A stretch of 64,000 bases of DNA, taken from Streptococcus sanguinis SK1 = NCTC 7863. Its GTDB lineage: Bacteria > Bacillota > Bacilli > Lactobacillales > Streptococcaceae. The DNA lies in the NCBI RefSeq assembly GCF_000194945.1, contig NZ_GL878507.1:1255963-1319962 (forward strand), given 5' to 3'. The notes beneath the pieces are model-generated. The model was given only the letters and a program-made list of their open reading frames with translations. It ran no database searches and had not been told where the DNA came from. Shown in pieces: positions 1-6,619 of the stretch; the first letter of the stretch is position 1; the number at the start of each line of letters is the position of its first letter. The translations under genes and the position numbers were made by a program.

Positions 1-228
1 ACTCTTGATACCAGCCACAACCGTTTCGATTGGCGGATCAGGCACAATATCCGTGAAAACAACAATATCATTGTTGTCATCAAAGTTGGCTAAAATAGCA
101 TCCAGCGTGCCAGATGTCTTCAAAAAAGGATCGGCAACGACTAAAATATGCTCGTTTTTATAATGGCTTAATTGCTGCAGAGCGCCCTTGCCCACATGCA
201 ATTCAGTCTTATAGGAAATCTTATACAT
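1..228 (-). CDS. pduQ: Iron-containing alcohol dehydrogenase, PduQ/EutG type (partial, 5' end)
   Basis: Seventy-six codons run from an ATG at 228 to the left edge, in frame throughout; an AAGGAG ribosome site lies at 231-237. The protein begins MYKISYKTELHVGKGAL and contains VVADPFLKTSG and DIVPDPPIETVV, the N-terminal pattern of group III iron-dependent alcohol dehydrogenases. It resembles Salmonella PduQ, which reduces propionaldehyde to 1-propanol in the Pdu microcompartment, more than E. coli EutG (comparison from memory). Its leader holds a promoter with an internal cre site, an ANTAR-type hairpin pair and a terminator, so it probably heads a catabolic operon continuing to the left. The family call is firm; PduQ versus EutG is not settled. 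Confidence 0.75.
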   Translation of the reverse strand, partial: MYKISYKTELHVGKGALQQLSHYKNEHILVVADPFLKTSGTLDAILANFDDNNDIVVFTDIVPDPPIETVVAGIKS

Positions 229-261
229 CTTTTCTCCTTTCTGTTGTATCTATTTTTAAAC

Positions 262-322
262 AAAAAGAAACTATATGAAAATAAGACTGCTCCCCTACAC
301 ACGTCACAGCATTTTCATATAG
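262..322 (-). terminator. Intrinsic terminator in the pduQ leader
   Basis: On the minus strand a perfect 12-bp stem (CTATATGAAAAT, plus 311-322, with ATTTTCATATAG, plus 271-282) is followed by TTTCTTTTTG. It lies between the promoter and the pduQ start, so it would stop transcription before the gene unless prevented. Its 5' arm overlaps the second ANTAR-type hairpin by four bases (319-322), so the two folds compete. Confidence 0.8.
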
Positions 323-359
323 CTTCATTGCTTATTTATCTTCAGTACCCCTTTGTACT
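319..359 (-). promoter_or_regulatory. ANTAR-type dual hairpin (antiterminator) in the pduQ leader
   Basis: Two hairpins are seen on the minus-strand RNA. P1 (344-359) has stem AGUAC/GUACU and hexaloop AAAGGG. After an 8-nt linker, P2 (319-335) has stem AUAAGC/GCUAU with one bulged A and hexaloop AAUGAA. Both loops have A at position 1 and G at position 4, the reported recognition rule for ANTAR RNA-binding regulators such as EutV. P1 begins almost at the predicted transcription start, and P2 overlaps the terminator stem. The binding protein is inferred. Confidence 0.72.
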
Positions 360-366
360 ATATTGA

Positions 367-395
367 ATTATAACACAAAAGCGCTTTCATGGCAA
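367..395 (-). promoter_or_regulatory. pduQ promoter with CcpA (cre) site in the spacer
   Basis: The minus strand reads TTGCCA (plus 390-395), a 17-nt spacer, then TATAAT (plus 367-372). The spacer itself contains TGAAAGCGCTTTTG (plus 376-389), which matches the cre consensus at all but one or two positions. A CcpA dimer here would sit between -35 and -10 and block initiation, so catabolite repression is likely. Confidence 0.75.
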
Positions 396-496
396 TAAAA
401 AAGTCATTAATATAAGAAATTTTTAGTGCCGCATCTCACAGCAAAGGCAAGTTTATTTGAAGAATTAAATTTTTATTAAAATTTAGTTCATTTTCC

Positions 497-525
497 TTGT
501 AATTCCCTGTGAAAGGTGTTACAAT
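497..525 (+). promoter_or_regulatory. Promoter of the riboswitch RNA
   Basis: TTGTAA at 497-502 is followed by a 17-nt spacer and TACAAT at 520-525, a plausible housekeeping promoter. It would start transcription near 532, just before the 5' strand of the riboswitch closing stem. Confidence 0.55.
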
Positions 526-535
526 CTAGTTACTA

Positions 536-714
536 GGAAATTGATTTTAGTACTTTTAAGGGTATGGAAGTCTGGTGCAAATCCAGCGCGGTCCCGCCAC
601 TGTGATAAGCTTTTCAGCTTTAAGTCAGGTCTTTATTCTTAAATTTTAGTAGATTTCATGCCTCGATGTAAGGTAGTGATGTCAGTTTGGAACAAACATT
701 TTAGCTTAGTTTCC
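536..714 (+). promoter_or_regulatory. Cobalamin (AdoCbl-type) riboswitch
   Basis: The conserved core is easy to read at about 559-640: TCTGGTGCAAATCCAG, then GCGGTCCCGCCACTGTGA, then GTCAGGTC from the B12 box. A closing stem can be drawn between GGAAAUUGA (536-544) and UUAGUUUCC (706-714), with G-U pairs. The 3' strand of that stem is also part of a long inverted repeat (701-814), so ligand binding and the downstream fold are coupled. It binds a cobalamin; exact ligand form is not decided by sequence reading. Confidence 0.93.
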
Positions 715-814
715 ATTATTGACTCTACGTTTAAGTACGTTAATTTTCTAAAGATGAGGTTTCACTTGTCTTTCTGCAAAGGAGCAGAGTCAATAATTGG
801 AAAGCTAGTGCTAA
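701..814 (+). repeat. Long inverted repeat coupling riboswitch to downstream hairpins
   Basis: The segment 701-726 pairs with 786-814 over about 24 bp with small bulges, including a perfect 11-bp block (TTATTGACTCT with AGAGTCAATAA). The 3' arm contains part of the first ANTAR-type hairpin, all of the 5' arm of the terminator stem (GAAAGC, 800-805) and part of the second hairpin. The 5' arm contains the riboswitch closing strand (706-714). It therefore looks like the switching element. Confidence 0.7.
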
Positions 815-829
815 TCAACGAAGCTTAGC
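773..829 (+). promoter_or_regulatory. ANTAR-type hairpin pair in the riboswitch RNA
   Basis: H1 (773-788) has stem UCUGC/GCAGA and hexaloop AAAGGA. H2 (810-829) has stem GCUAAUC/GCUUAGC with one U-C mismatch and hexaloop AACGAA. Both loops keep A1 and G4 and resemble the loops found in the pduQ, HAD-lipoprotein and cbiA leaders. The 21-nt linker is longer than the 8-10 nt seen there, which lowers confidence that the two form one bipartite site. A third hairpin at 836-849 has loop GAAGAU and does not fit the rule. Confidence 0.58.
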
Positions 830-866
830 ATAAAGATACGAAGATGTATAGGCGGCTTTCTTTTTT
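800..866 (+). terminator. Possible riboswitch-controlled terminator
   Basis: GAAAGC (800-805) can pair with GCTTTC (855-860), enclosing the hairpins at 810-829 and 836-849, and is followed by six T (861-866). The closing stem is short, so this is a junction-type terminator rather than a simple hairpin. Its 5' arm is taken up when the long inverted repeat forms, which would make that repeat an antiterminator. Confidence 0.45.
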
Positions 867-880
867 AGAACATCAAAATA

Positions 881-933
881 AGTTCTGTCCTTCCAAGACT
901 TGGTAAAGTCAATTTGGAAAGACAGAACTTTTT
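881..933. terminator. Strong hairpin terminator between the riboswitch RNA and pduO
   Basis: AGTTCTGTC-TTCCAA (881-896) pairs with TTGGAA-GACAGAACT (914-929), with a small inner stem GACTT/AAGTC, and is followed on the plus strand by TTTTT and more T-rich sequence. It ends the plus-strand RNA and, being symmetrical, can also end the minus-strand operon that finishes with pduO at 947. Confidence 0.85.
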
Positions 934-946
934 CTGTTTCTTTTTG

Positions 947-1546
947 TCACTGGCGTTTGCTTGCCCAACGCTCAACATCTGCCTTGGTGATATTGTGGAA
1001 GACCTTAGCACCTCTTTCATAGGCGATGTCTTCTTGATTTTTAGTAAAGTTGATTACTCGAGCCAAGGCAAAGAAGTAATCTGATAGACGGTTGACAAAA
1101 ATCAGGACATTATTGTTAATTTCTGTAGTCCACATAGCCCCTACGATATGACGCTCTGCCCGTCTTGCAATGGTCCGAGCCACATGAATCATGGAAGCAA
1201 TCTCGTCACCGCCTGGCAGGATAAATCTTTCCAGAGCCGGTGGAATTTCTGCGTAGGTATCAATCCTCTCCTCAATCCAGTCAATCAGTTGCTGATCGAC
1301 CTTATAAGGGTAAACTCCCTTTGGTGTAGAGAGGTCTGAACCACAGTCAAAGAGATAATGCTGCAGCTGGAGCAGCTCATCTCTCAGCTTATCATCCTTG
1401 TCCAGCTTGGTAATGGTATAACCAATCCAAGAGTTAAGCTCATCAATGGTCCCGTAAGCATTAACCCGTTCTGCATCCTTGGCGACACTTTGACCGCCAA
1501 CTAGCTTGGTCAAGCCCTTATCACCTGTTTTTGTATAGAGTTGCAT
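947..1546 (-). CDS. pduO: ATP:cob(I)alamin adenosyltransferase, PduO type (copy 1)
   Basis: The 199-residue protein transfers the adenosyl group of ATP to cob(I)alamin or a cob(I)inamide, making the coenzyme form. Family motifs are all present: YTKTGDKG near the N-terminus, GTIDELNSWIG, the ARRAER arginine segment and FVNRLSDYFFALAR near the C-terminus. Length fits the single-domain PduO/MMAB family. It is the last gene of the HAD lipoprotein-pduV-cobD-pduX-cobT operon, 12 nt after cobT. A second homologue lies at 31617-32192; this copy may serve the diol/ethanolamine enzymes and the other de novo synthesis, but that division is inference. Confidence 0.92.
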   Translation of the reverse strand: MQLYTKTGDKGLTKLVGGQSVAKDAERVNAYGTIDELNSWIGYTITKLDKDDKLRDELLQLQHYLFDCGSDLSTPKGVYPYKVDQQLIDWIEERIDTYAEIPPALERFILPGGDEIASMIHVARTIARRAERHIVGAMWTTEINNNVLIFVNRLSDYFFALARVINFTKNQEDIAYERGAKVFHNITKADVERWASKRQ

Positions 1547-1558
1547 ATTTTTCCTCCT

Positions 1559-2626
1559 TTAAGTCACATTTTTGCGAATATCAACATAATCTTCTTCTTT
1601 CAAACTGCCTTCTGCAAAGGTTGGCATGTGCTCCATGGTATAAACAGCATTTTCCAGCAGAAAGAAAGCCAAAGGACAGCCCGAGCCTTCACCCAGTCGC
1701 ATGTCCAGCAAAAGCATGGGCTCAAGTCCTAGAAAGTCACTGACCAGTCTGTAAGCAGGCTCCGTCGAAGCATGGGAAGCAAAGCTATAGTCCAAGACAT
1801 GAGGAGTCAGCTGATGGGCAATCAAAAGCCCCGTCAGAGAGATAAGACCGTCCACTACACATGGCAGCTGATAGCGGGCACAGGCGAGATGAGTGCCTGC
1901 CATAGCCAACATATCTAGCCCACCAAGCTTAGCGGCCAGATCCAGAATATCTCCATAAGGAGCATGACGATCCAAACACTGCTGGATAACAGCTGTTTTA
2001 TGAGCTTTCATATCCAGAGTCAGACCAGCTCCATAGCCTGTGACATCTTCTGCTTTGAGACCGAGAACTGCAGCAATAACAGCAGCTGAGGTGGTGGTGT
2101 TGCCAATCCCCATTTCTCCTGTTCCAAAGAGACGATAGCCGTCTTTGATTAAGGCCTCAGTCTTCTTGTAGCCGACTAGAATTGCCGCTATGGCCTGCTC
2201 GCGAGTCATGGCTGGATCCACAAGCATATTACGCGTCCCATGACAGACCTTGTCCTTATTTTCCTCAAAAATATCCTTCTTGCAGCCAATGTCTACCAGG
2301 CAGATGTCTGAACCTGCATGTTTGGAAATAGCACACAAGCCTGACTTCCCTGCTAGAATATTGCAAGCAACAGTATAGGTCGTTTCCTGAGGATTAGCAG
2401 AAACGCCTTCAGCCACGATGCCATTATCTGCCACGTAGACGAGAACAATCTTCTTCTCTAAATCAATGGGACCAGAAAACATAGCATGCAAGCGAGCATA
2501 GATAGTCTCGAGCTTACCCAAGGAGCCTGGCGGCTTTCCTAGCTGATCACAGTAGCGCTGGCCTTCTTGAAGTTTGTCTCTGTCTATCGGAAGAATCTGC
2601 TCAATAATTTTTTCTAAGTCTTTCAA
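1559..2626 (-). CDS. cobT: Nicotinate-nucleotide:dimethylbenzimidazole phosphoribosyltransferase
   Basis: CobT makes alpha-ribazole phosphate from nicotinate mononucleotide and a lower-ligand base. The 355 residues are the usual length. Seen: an N-terminal segment with QLGKPPGSLGKLE, the phosphate-binding GTGEMGIGNTT (about 168-178) and the C-terminal RLGEGSGCP with the expected catalytic glutamate. One nucleotide separates it from pduX upstream. No bluB or bza-type gene for making dimethylbenzimidazole is visible in the window, so the base may be scavenged or another base may be used. Confidence 0.96.
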   Translation of the reverse strand: MKDLEKIIEQILPIDRDKLQEGQRYCDQLGKPPGSLGKLETIYARLHAMFSGPIDLEKKIVLVYVADNGIVAEGVSANPQETTYTVACNILAGKSGLCAISKHAGSDICLVDIGCKKDIFEENKDKVCHGTRNMLVDPAMTREQAIAAILVGYKKTEALIKDGYRLFGTGEMGIGNTTTSAAVIAAVLGLKAEDVTGYGAGLTLDMKAHKTAVIQQCLDRHAPYGDILDLAAKLGGLDMLAMAGTHLACARYQLPCVVDGLISLTGLLIAHQLTPHVLDYSFASHASTEPAYRLVSDFLGLEPMLLLDMRLGEGSGCPLAFFLLENAVYTMEHMPTFAEGSLKEEDYVDIRKNVT

Positions 2627-2627
2627 A

Positions 2628-3494
2628 CTAGTCTATCTCCTCCCTGACCGGCTGCACCCCTTCAAAAATAATCCTGCTCAAGGTCCGAGTCTGATAATAA
2701 GCCCCGCTGGCTGAGCGAGCTAGTTCAGCCTCTAGCTTGGGCAAGACTTCTAGCTGTCCCCTGCTCAGCAGCAGACCAACTAATGTGCCACTATGGGCAA
2801 CATTGAGCCCTAAGCATTGGTATTTTTTTACCAAATTCAGTAATTCTTCCAGATAGGGCTTGGGCAGCCGTTGGTTATTCAACAAAGCACTATAGGTCGC
2901 TAAATGGCCAAGTTTTTCCAAACTCTTCTCCTGACAAGCCGCCTGAAAGAGAGGAAGCAAGCGCTTGGACTCCTCAAGCGGATAGCTAGGACTGTCCTTC
3001 ATCCGAACCAAGTCAAGAGTTGTCACCATCTCCACAGGCTCCAAGATATAAACATAGAGCTCCGGTCGCCAGTCTGTCTGCCAGACCACTCGACCAGTCA
3101 GGGGATTAATGACCGTCCAGTCCGCAAAAGCCACCGAGTCAGTAGGCTCAATCTTGGCACAGAGACGCGTCAAATCCGCTGCTTTTAGAAGCTGCTTCTG
3201 CCCCAGAGCAGCTGCCTGCAGGCAGCTAACCATATCTGCTGTGCTACTAGAATAGCCCTTGCTGATAGGCAGGTCTGACTCCTGAACAAAAGAGAAAACA
3301 TTGGACTCAGGCAGGAGCTCCAAAGCTCGCCTTACCTTTTCACCTTGGACTTGCCTTGCGAGAGACGAAGCTCCGTCCAATCTCACTCGACTGCGCTTCT
3401 CAATCCCATAGGAGAGCAGGACTTCCTGCTCTCCTACTAAACCTTGAAATAACTCACCGCAGGAACCTGGACAAGACACGATTCCCTTAGTCAT
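2628..3494 (-). CDS. pduX: L-threonine kinase (GHMP kinase family)
   Basis: PduX phosphorylates L-threonine to threonine-3-phosphate, the substrate of CobD, for the aminopropanol arm of B12. The N-terminus CPGSCGELFQG and the GHMP ATP-binding loop PISKGYSSSTADM (about 94-106) are characteristic. At 288 residues it is near the Salmonella length. It overlaps the end of cobD by 8 nt, which fits consecutive pathway steps translated together. Confidence 0.93.
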   Translation of the reverse strand: MTKGIVSCPGSCGELFQGLVGEQEVLLSYGIEKRSRVRLDGASSLARQVQGEKVRRALELLPESNVFSFVQESDLPISKGYSSSTADMVSCLQAAALGQKQLLKAADLTRLCAKIEPTDSVAFADWTVINPLTGRVVWQTDWRPELYVYILEPVEMVTTLDLVRMKDSPSYPLEESKRLLPLFQAACQEKSLEKLGHLATYSALLNNQRLPKPYLEELLNLVKKYQCLGLNVAHSGTLVGLLLSRGQLEVLPKLEAELARSASGAYYQTRTLSRIIFEGVQPVREEID

Positions 3495-4581
3495 AAGGAG
3501 CCTCTTTCGCCAAGACTTCTGTCAGACAAGCCAGAAGCTGTTCATTTTCCTGATGGCTGCGGATGGCTATACGGTAATGCCGGTCTGTCAGATCATGATA
3601 ATTTTGACAGGAACGGATAAAAATCTTTCTCTGCCGAAGCTCCTGACGCAGGTCCAGCCGACCTAAATATTCAAAGAAGATATAGTTGACACTAGGCTTG
3701 ACCGGCCGAAGCTGTGAAAATGCAGTCAGTCCTTGAAAAAGGAAATCTCTTTCTACTCGAAGCCACTGCTTGGTAGCTTCCTGATAGTCCTGATCCTCCA
3801 AAAGGACAGGCAGGGCCTGATCCGCCATGGCATTGACCGACCAAGGAGCGCGACTCCCCTCTATCTCATCAAAGCAAGTTGGATGGCAGCTAAGAGCATA
3901 GCCCAGCCTCAGACCAGGAATAGCATAAAACTTGGTCAGAGACCGCACCACTACTGCATTTGGATAGGTAGCCAGACATGATACGAAGCTATAGGACTCC
4001 TCATCGTCCAGAAAGTCCATAAAAGCCTCATCCAGTATCAAAAAGATTTGCCGCTCCTGCAGGTAGTCAGCTAACTTTTCTAATTCAGTACACCGAATCA
4101 GGGTACCTGTCGGATTATTGGGATTGCAGATGAGTACAGCGTCTCCTGCAGTCAGTGAATCCAAGGCCGGCAACATGTCAGCTAGATTCCACTCATAGGA
4201 TGGAGAAGGAAGGCTAAAGCGCTCCACCTTGGCCTGCACTTGCGAAAAGGCTTTTTCATATTCCATGAAAGTAGGGCTCAGAGTCAGGACCGTTTTTGGA
4301 CGCAGGAAGCGGGCCAGCTCATAAAAGACTTCTACCGCACCATTTGCCAACAGGACCTTGTCCTTTTCTAGTCCATGATGATGTGCCAAAAGCTCTCTGG
4401 AGCGACTGTAGCTGATGTCTGGATAATGAACCAGCCAATCAATGGACTCGGTCAGACAAGCCCTCAGCCGCGGAGAAATCCCCAAAGGGTTGATATTGGC
4501 ACTGAAATCCAGACAGTCTTCTAGAGAAAAACCAAATTCCTCAGCCAAAGCTGCCGCATTTCCACCGTGCTCTACTTTCAT
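3487..4581 (-). CDS. cobD: L-threonine-O-3-phosphate decarboxylase (PLP enzyme)
   Basis: CobD decarboxylates threonine phosphate to (R)-1-amino-2-propanol phosphate, the nucleotide-loop linker of cobalamin. It is a fold-type I PLP enzyme of 364 residues, with LCNPNNPTG-like CNPNNPTG, LILDEAFMDF and the lysine motif SLTKFYAIPGLRLGY. A ribosome site AGGAAGG precedes the ATG at 4581. The 63-nt gap upstream contains TGGTATACT, a possible extended -10, so a weak internal promoter cannot be excluded. Confusion with histidinol-phosphate aminotransferase is possible in principle, but the pduX-cobT context favours CobD. Confidence 0.93.
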   Translation of the reverse strand: MKVEHGGNAAALAEEFGFSLEDCLDFSANINPLGISPRLRACLTESIDWLVHYPDISYSRSRELLAHHHGLEKDKVLLANGAVEVFYELARFLRPKTVLTLSPTFMEYEKAFSQVQAKVERFSLPSPSYEWNLADMLPALDSLTAGDAVLICNPNNPTGTLIRCTELEKLADYLQERQIFLILDEAFMDFLDDEESYSFVSCLATYPNAVVVRSLTKFYAIPGLRLGYALSCHPTCFDEIEGSRAPWSVNAMADQALPVLLEDQDYQEATKQWLRVERDFLFQGLTAFSQLRPVKPSVNYIFFEYLGRLDLRQELRQRKIFIRSCQNYHDLTDRHYRIAIRSHQENEQLLACLTEVLAKEAPYD

Positions 4582-4644
4582 AAATAGACATTCCTTCCTC
4601 GATTCCTTGTTAGAATCTAGTATACCATATTCGGCTTTTCATCC

Positions 4645-5088
4645 CTAGTCTGCCTCCAGATAAGCCTGGAGACGGTCAATTCCTTCATTTTCCGTCGCTG
4701 ATATTTCAAAAATTTCCTTGGCTCCAGCTGCTTTCAGCTGCCGCCGTGCTTTTTCAATCTGCTCTTCCTTATCAGCCATATCAATCTTGGTGACAATGCC
4801 AATCACTTCTTTATTGAAGAGGGAAGAAAATCCTTGAGGAAAGGTCTGCATCTGATTGGAAGCCGCCACCAAGAGACCAATCACATCAGCCTCCGTTGCA
4901 GTCACGTTCAGAGCATTATAATACTTACGATGCTGGAGAAATTCTCCGGGCGTGTCAATGATGGCATCATAGAACTCAATAGCCTGAGTCTTAAAATAGC
5001 TTAGCTCCAAGCCTTTCAGTCGCTGGGTCAGAGTAGTCTTACCCACTCCGACCGGACCGACAAACATGATTTTTTTCATATTTTGCAT
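4645..5088 (-). CDS. pduV: EutP/PduV family small GTPase-like protein
   Basis: A 147-residue P-loop protein with Walker A FVGPVGVGKTT (about 9-19), the switch-like DTPGEF, and the guanine-specificity motif TKIDMAD. The KTQAIEF segment and EADVIGLLV resemble PduV more than EutP. Members of this family associate with metabolic microcompartments; their exact job is unsettled, and some have acetate-kinase-like activity reported. The gene follows the HAD lipoprotein after 30 nt and precedes cobD, so it links a microcompartment accessory protein to B12 assembly. ATG at 5088 has AGAGGAATGG in front. Confidence 0.85.
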   Translation of the reverse strand: MQNMKKIMFVGPVGVGKTTLTQRLKGLELSYFKTQAIEFYDAIIDTPGEFLQHRKYYNALNVTATEADVIGLLVAASNQMQTFPQGFSSLFNKEVIGIVTKIDMADKEEQIEKARRQLKAAGAKEIFEISATENEGIDRLQAYLEAD

Positions 5089-5118
5089 CCATTCCTCTCT
5101 ATGACAGGGAACTGCCTG

Positions 5119-6435
5119 CTATCTGCTTAGCTGGGCTTCCTTACTATCTAGTTTGATAGTTTCCCTGCCATTGAGCAGTACACCTTTATTTTCATCGCGG
5201 CCTTGCAGATAGTAAAGGGCATCTTCCTGGCCGTAAGTTTCAATTGCCTTAGTTTGCAAAAGACCGATTCCCTTGCTAGGATCTCTCAGAAGATTGAAGA
5301 TGATACCCATTTGCAGTTTAGGGAAGTCCTTGAGCATAGCATAGTCACCATTACTGTCGCCGGCAATCAGGATTGGTTCTTGATTGTCATGATTGACAGC
5401 AATTAGCTTCTTGATGGTTTCTGTCTTGCCCTCACCCTGAGTCTGAGCATAGTTGGTATCGTATTCTGGCTGAATCACACCCTTATCATCCTTTTTCAGG
5501 CGCATACCAGTAACATTTTCTTTAGGAATATTGTAGCCATACTTAGAATTGCTAGCATAAGGGATAATCACATCGATATAAGACGCTGAGCAGATATAGA
5601 CATCAATGCCGTTAGCCATCAGAGTCTTATAGAGATTTTGCATTTCCTTGACTGAGCGAACACCGCGCTTGAAGGTCACAGTGATTTGGCCTGACTCACC
5701 TTTCAAGCCTTCTGGACTTTCCCAAGTTTCAGAAGTTAGCTTGTCTTGAAGAGCCTGGTCAATAGACTTTTCAGATAGGGCTTGAACTTCTTCAGAAGTC
5801 ATACCTGCATAGAGGTAGGTCACCCATGGATAACTGATGTCAGAGCTGAAGGTATCACCAATCGCTTCGTAAAGATAGCGGAGTTTAGCAGCAAAGTCTT
5901 GGTATTCATCGGTCTTTTTGACTTCTTCCAGAGACTTGTCTCCTTGCATTCCCTTATAGCTATTGTAAATAGCCGTGTAGTCAGAAAGCAAGTCAGCTGC
6001 AATCTTGTCAATGTTCACTGGTTCACCATCTTTGTTATGGAAATCCTCAACGAAATCGTCGCTTGGTATATTGGTCCGCACTGCTTGGTCAAATTCTTCC
6101 GGAGTCATCTTAAAGGCCAGATTTTCAATTTGATAGGTAAAGGTTGCTTCGCCAATGTCGTTAATGACTGTCGTATTGTCCCAGTCAAAGACGGCATAAG
6201 GTTTTTTATTTTTATCGTAGCTAGAGCTGGTGTTCCCATTTTCCTTGATGAGCTTGGTCAGACGGGCATAAAGCTTGTCTTCCCAGACGCCCTTATCCAA
6301 AGTCTTAGCCTTGTCCTTATCTGTTGTCTCCGTCTTAGCCGAGGATGACTCCGTCGTCGTCTTATTATTCCCCGCTTGACAAGCTCCCAGAAGCAAAGCC
6401 AAACTACAAAGCAGCACAATTCCTTTTGTCCGCAT
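5119..6435 (-). CDS. Extracytoplasmic HAD-family phosphatase lipoprotein
   Basis: The start chosen is the ATG at 6435, preceded by GGAGG at good distance; a TTG 12 codons upstream would place the signal peptide internally. The N-terminus MRTKGIVLLCSLALLLGAC is a lipoprotein signal with lipobox LGAC (Cys19). HAD motifs follow: FDWDNTT (motif I), CSASYIDV (motif II region) and IAGDSNGDYAML (motif IV). It is therefore a surface-anchored phosphatase; substrate unknown. Extracytoplasmic HAD phosphatases include enzymes acting on phosphocholine or phosphoethanolamine, which would suit an ethanolamine-using cell, but nothing in the sequence proves this. It heads the pduV-cobD-pduX-cobT-pduO operon under a cre/ANTAR-type leader. 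Confidence 0.8.
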   Translation of the reverse strand: MRTKGIVLLCSLALLLGACQAGNNKTTTESSSAKTETTDKDKAKTLDKGVWEDKLYARLTKLIKENGNTSSSYDKNKKPYAVFDWDNTTVINDIGEATFTYQIENLAFKMTPEEFDQAVRTNIPSDDFVEDFHNKDGEPVNIDKIAADLLSDYTAIYNSYKGMQGDKSLEEVKKTDEYQDFAAKLRYLYEAIGDTFSSDISYPWVTYLYAGMTSEEVQALSEKSIDQALQDKLTSETWESPEGLKGESGQITVTFKRGVRSVKEMQNLYKTLMANGIDVYICSASYIDVIIPYASNSKYGYNIPKENVTGMRLKKDDKGVIQPEYDTNYAQTQGEGKTETIKKLIAVNHDNQEPILIAGDSNGDYAMLKDFPKLQMGIIFNLLRDPSKGIGLLQTKAIETYGQEDALYYLQGRDENKGVLLNGRETIKLDSKEAQLSR

Positions 6436-6469
6436 AGAAACAATCCTCCATAAAAAAATAATAGTGCGC

Positions 6470-6547
6470 AAAAAAATGGCAGAGAAAACCCCTTTGATTC
6501 TGAAACACTCGCTTCATTGCGATCAAATCAGGCTTCCTTGCCATTTT
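6470..6547 (-). terminator. Long leader terminator before the HAD-lipoprotein operon
   Basis: On the minus strand AAAATGGCA (plus 6539-6547) pairs with TGCCATTTT (plus 6473-6481), followed by a run of T (plus 6470-6476). An inner stem TTTGAT/ATCAAA with flanking CC/GG extends it. The outer 5' arm overlaps ANTAR hairpin P1 and the inner 5' arm overlaps the linker and P2, so the terminator and the hairpin pair exclude each other. Confidence 0.68.
6509..6542 (-). promoter_or_regulatory. ANTAR-type dual hairpin (antiterminator), HAD-lipoprotein operon leader
   Basis: On the minus-strand RNA, P1 (6531-6542) is GGC/GCC with hexaloop AAGGAA. After an 8-nt linker, P2 (6509-6522) is UCGC/GCGA with hexaloop AAUGAA, the same loop as P2 of the pduQ leader. 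Both obey the A1/G4 rule. The P1 stem is only 3 bp, which is short, but the linker length and the terminator overlap match the pduQ element. Confidence 0.65.
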
Positions 6548-6562
6548 CTATACTGTTATTAT

Positions 6563-6604
6563 ATTATAAACTATCTGATTAACTTTGTCAATGAAGCGCT
6601 TTCA
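6563..6604 (-). promoter_or_regulatory. Promoter and cre site of the HAD-lipoprotein/cobT operon
   Basis: The minus strand has a consensus promoter: TTGACA (plus 6586-6591), 17 nt, TATAAT (plus 6563-6568). Immediately upstream, TGAAAGCGCTTCAT (plus 6591-6604) is a near-perfect cre site touching the -35 box. Transcription would start about 6556, giving a leader of about 120 nt. CcpA repression on preferred sugars is expected. Confidence 0.85.
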
Positions 6605-6619
6605 AATTTGTAAAAAATA

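Larger units (their letters stand above)
532..933 (+). ncRNA. B12-riboswitch small RNA with ANTAR-type hairpins (EutX/Rli55-like)
   Basis: A plus-strand transcript is predicted from the promoter at 497-525, through a cobalamin riboswitch (536-714), a long inverted repeat, two A1/G4 hexaloop hairpins (773-788 and 810-829) and two terminators (ending about 866 and 933). No plus-strand protein gene follows; all neighbours are on the minus strand, so the riboswitch has no mRNA to control. This arrangement matches the Rli55 RNA of Listeria and EutX of Enterococcus faecalis, in which a riboswitch decides whether the RNA exposes ANTAR sites that sequester EutV. The sRNA role here is inferred from layout. 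Confidence 0.72.

Noticed and set aside
836..849. Third hairpin AUAC[GAAGAU]GUAU in the riboswitch RNA as an ANTAR hairpin
   Set aside because: The loop has G, not A, at position 1; it may only be part of the terminator fold.
536..947. Riboswitch controlling a plus-strand protein gene
   Set aside because: No plus-strand coding frame with a ribosome site follows; the next plus-strand gene is queG, over 9 kb away past terminators and opposite-strand genes.
5782..6348. 188-codon open frame on the plus strand
   Set aside because: Fully antisense to the HAD lipoprotein gene, whose motifs are intact; no ribosome site or family resemblance.
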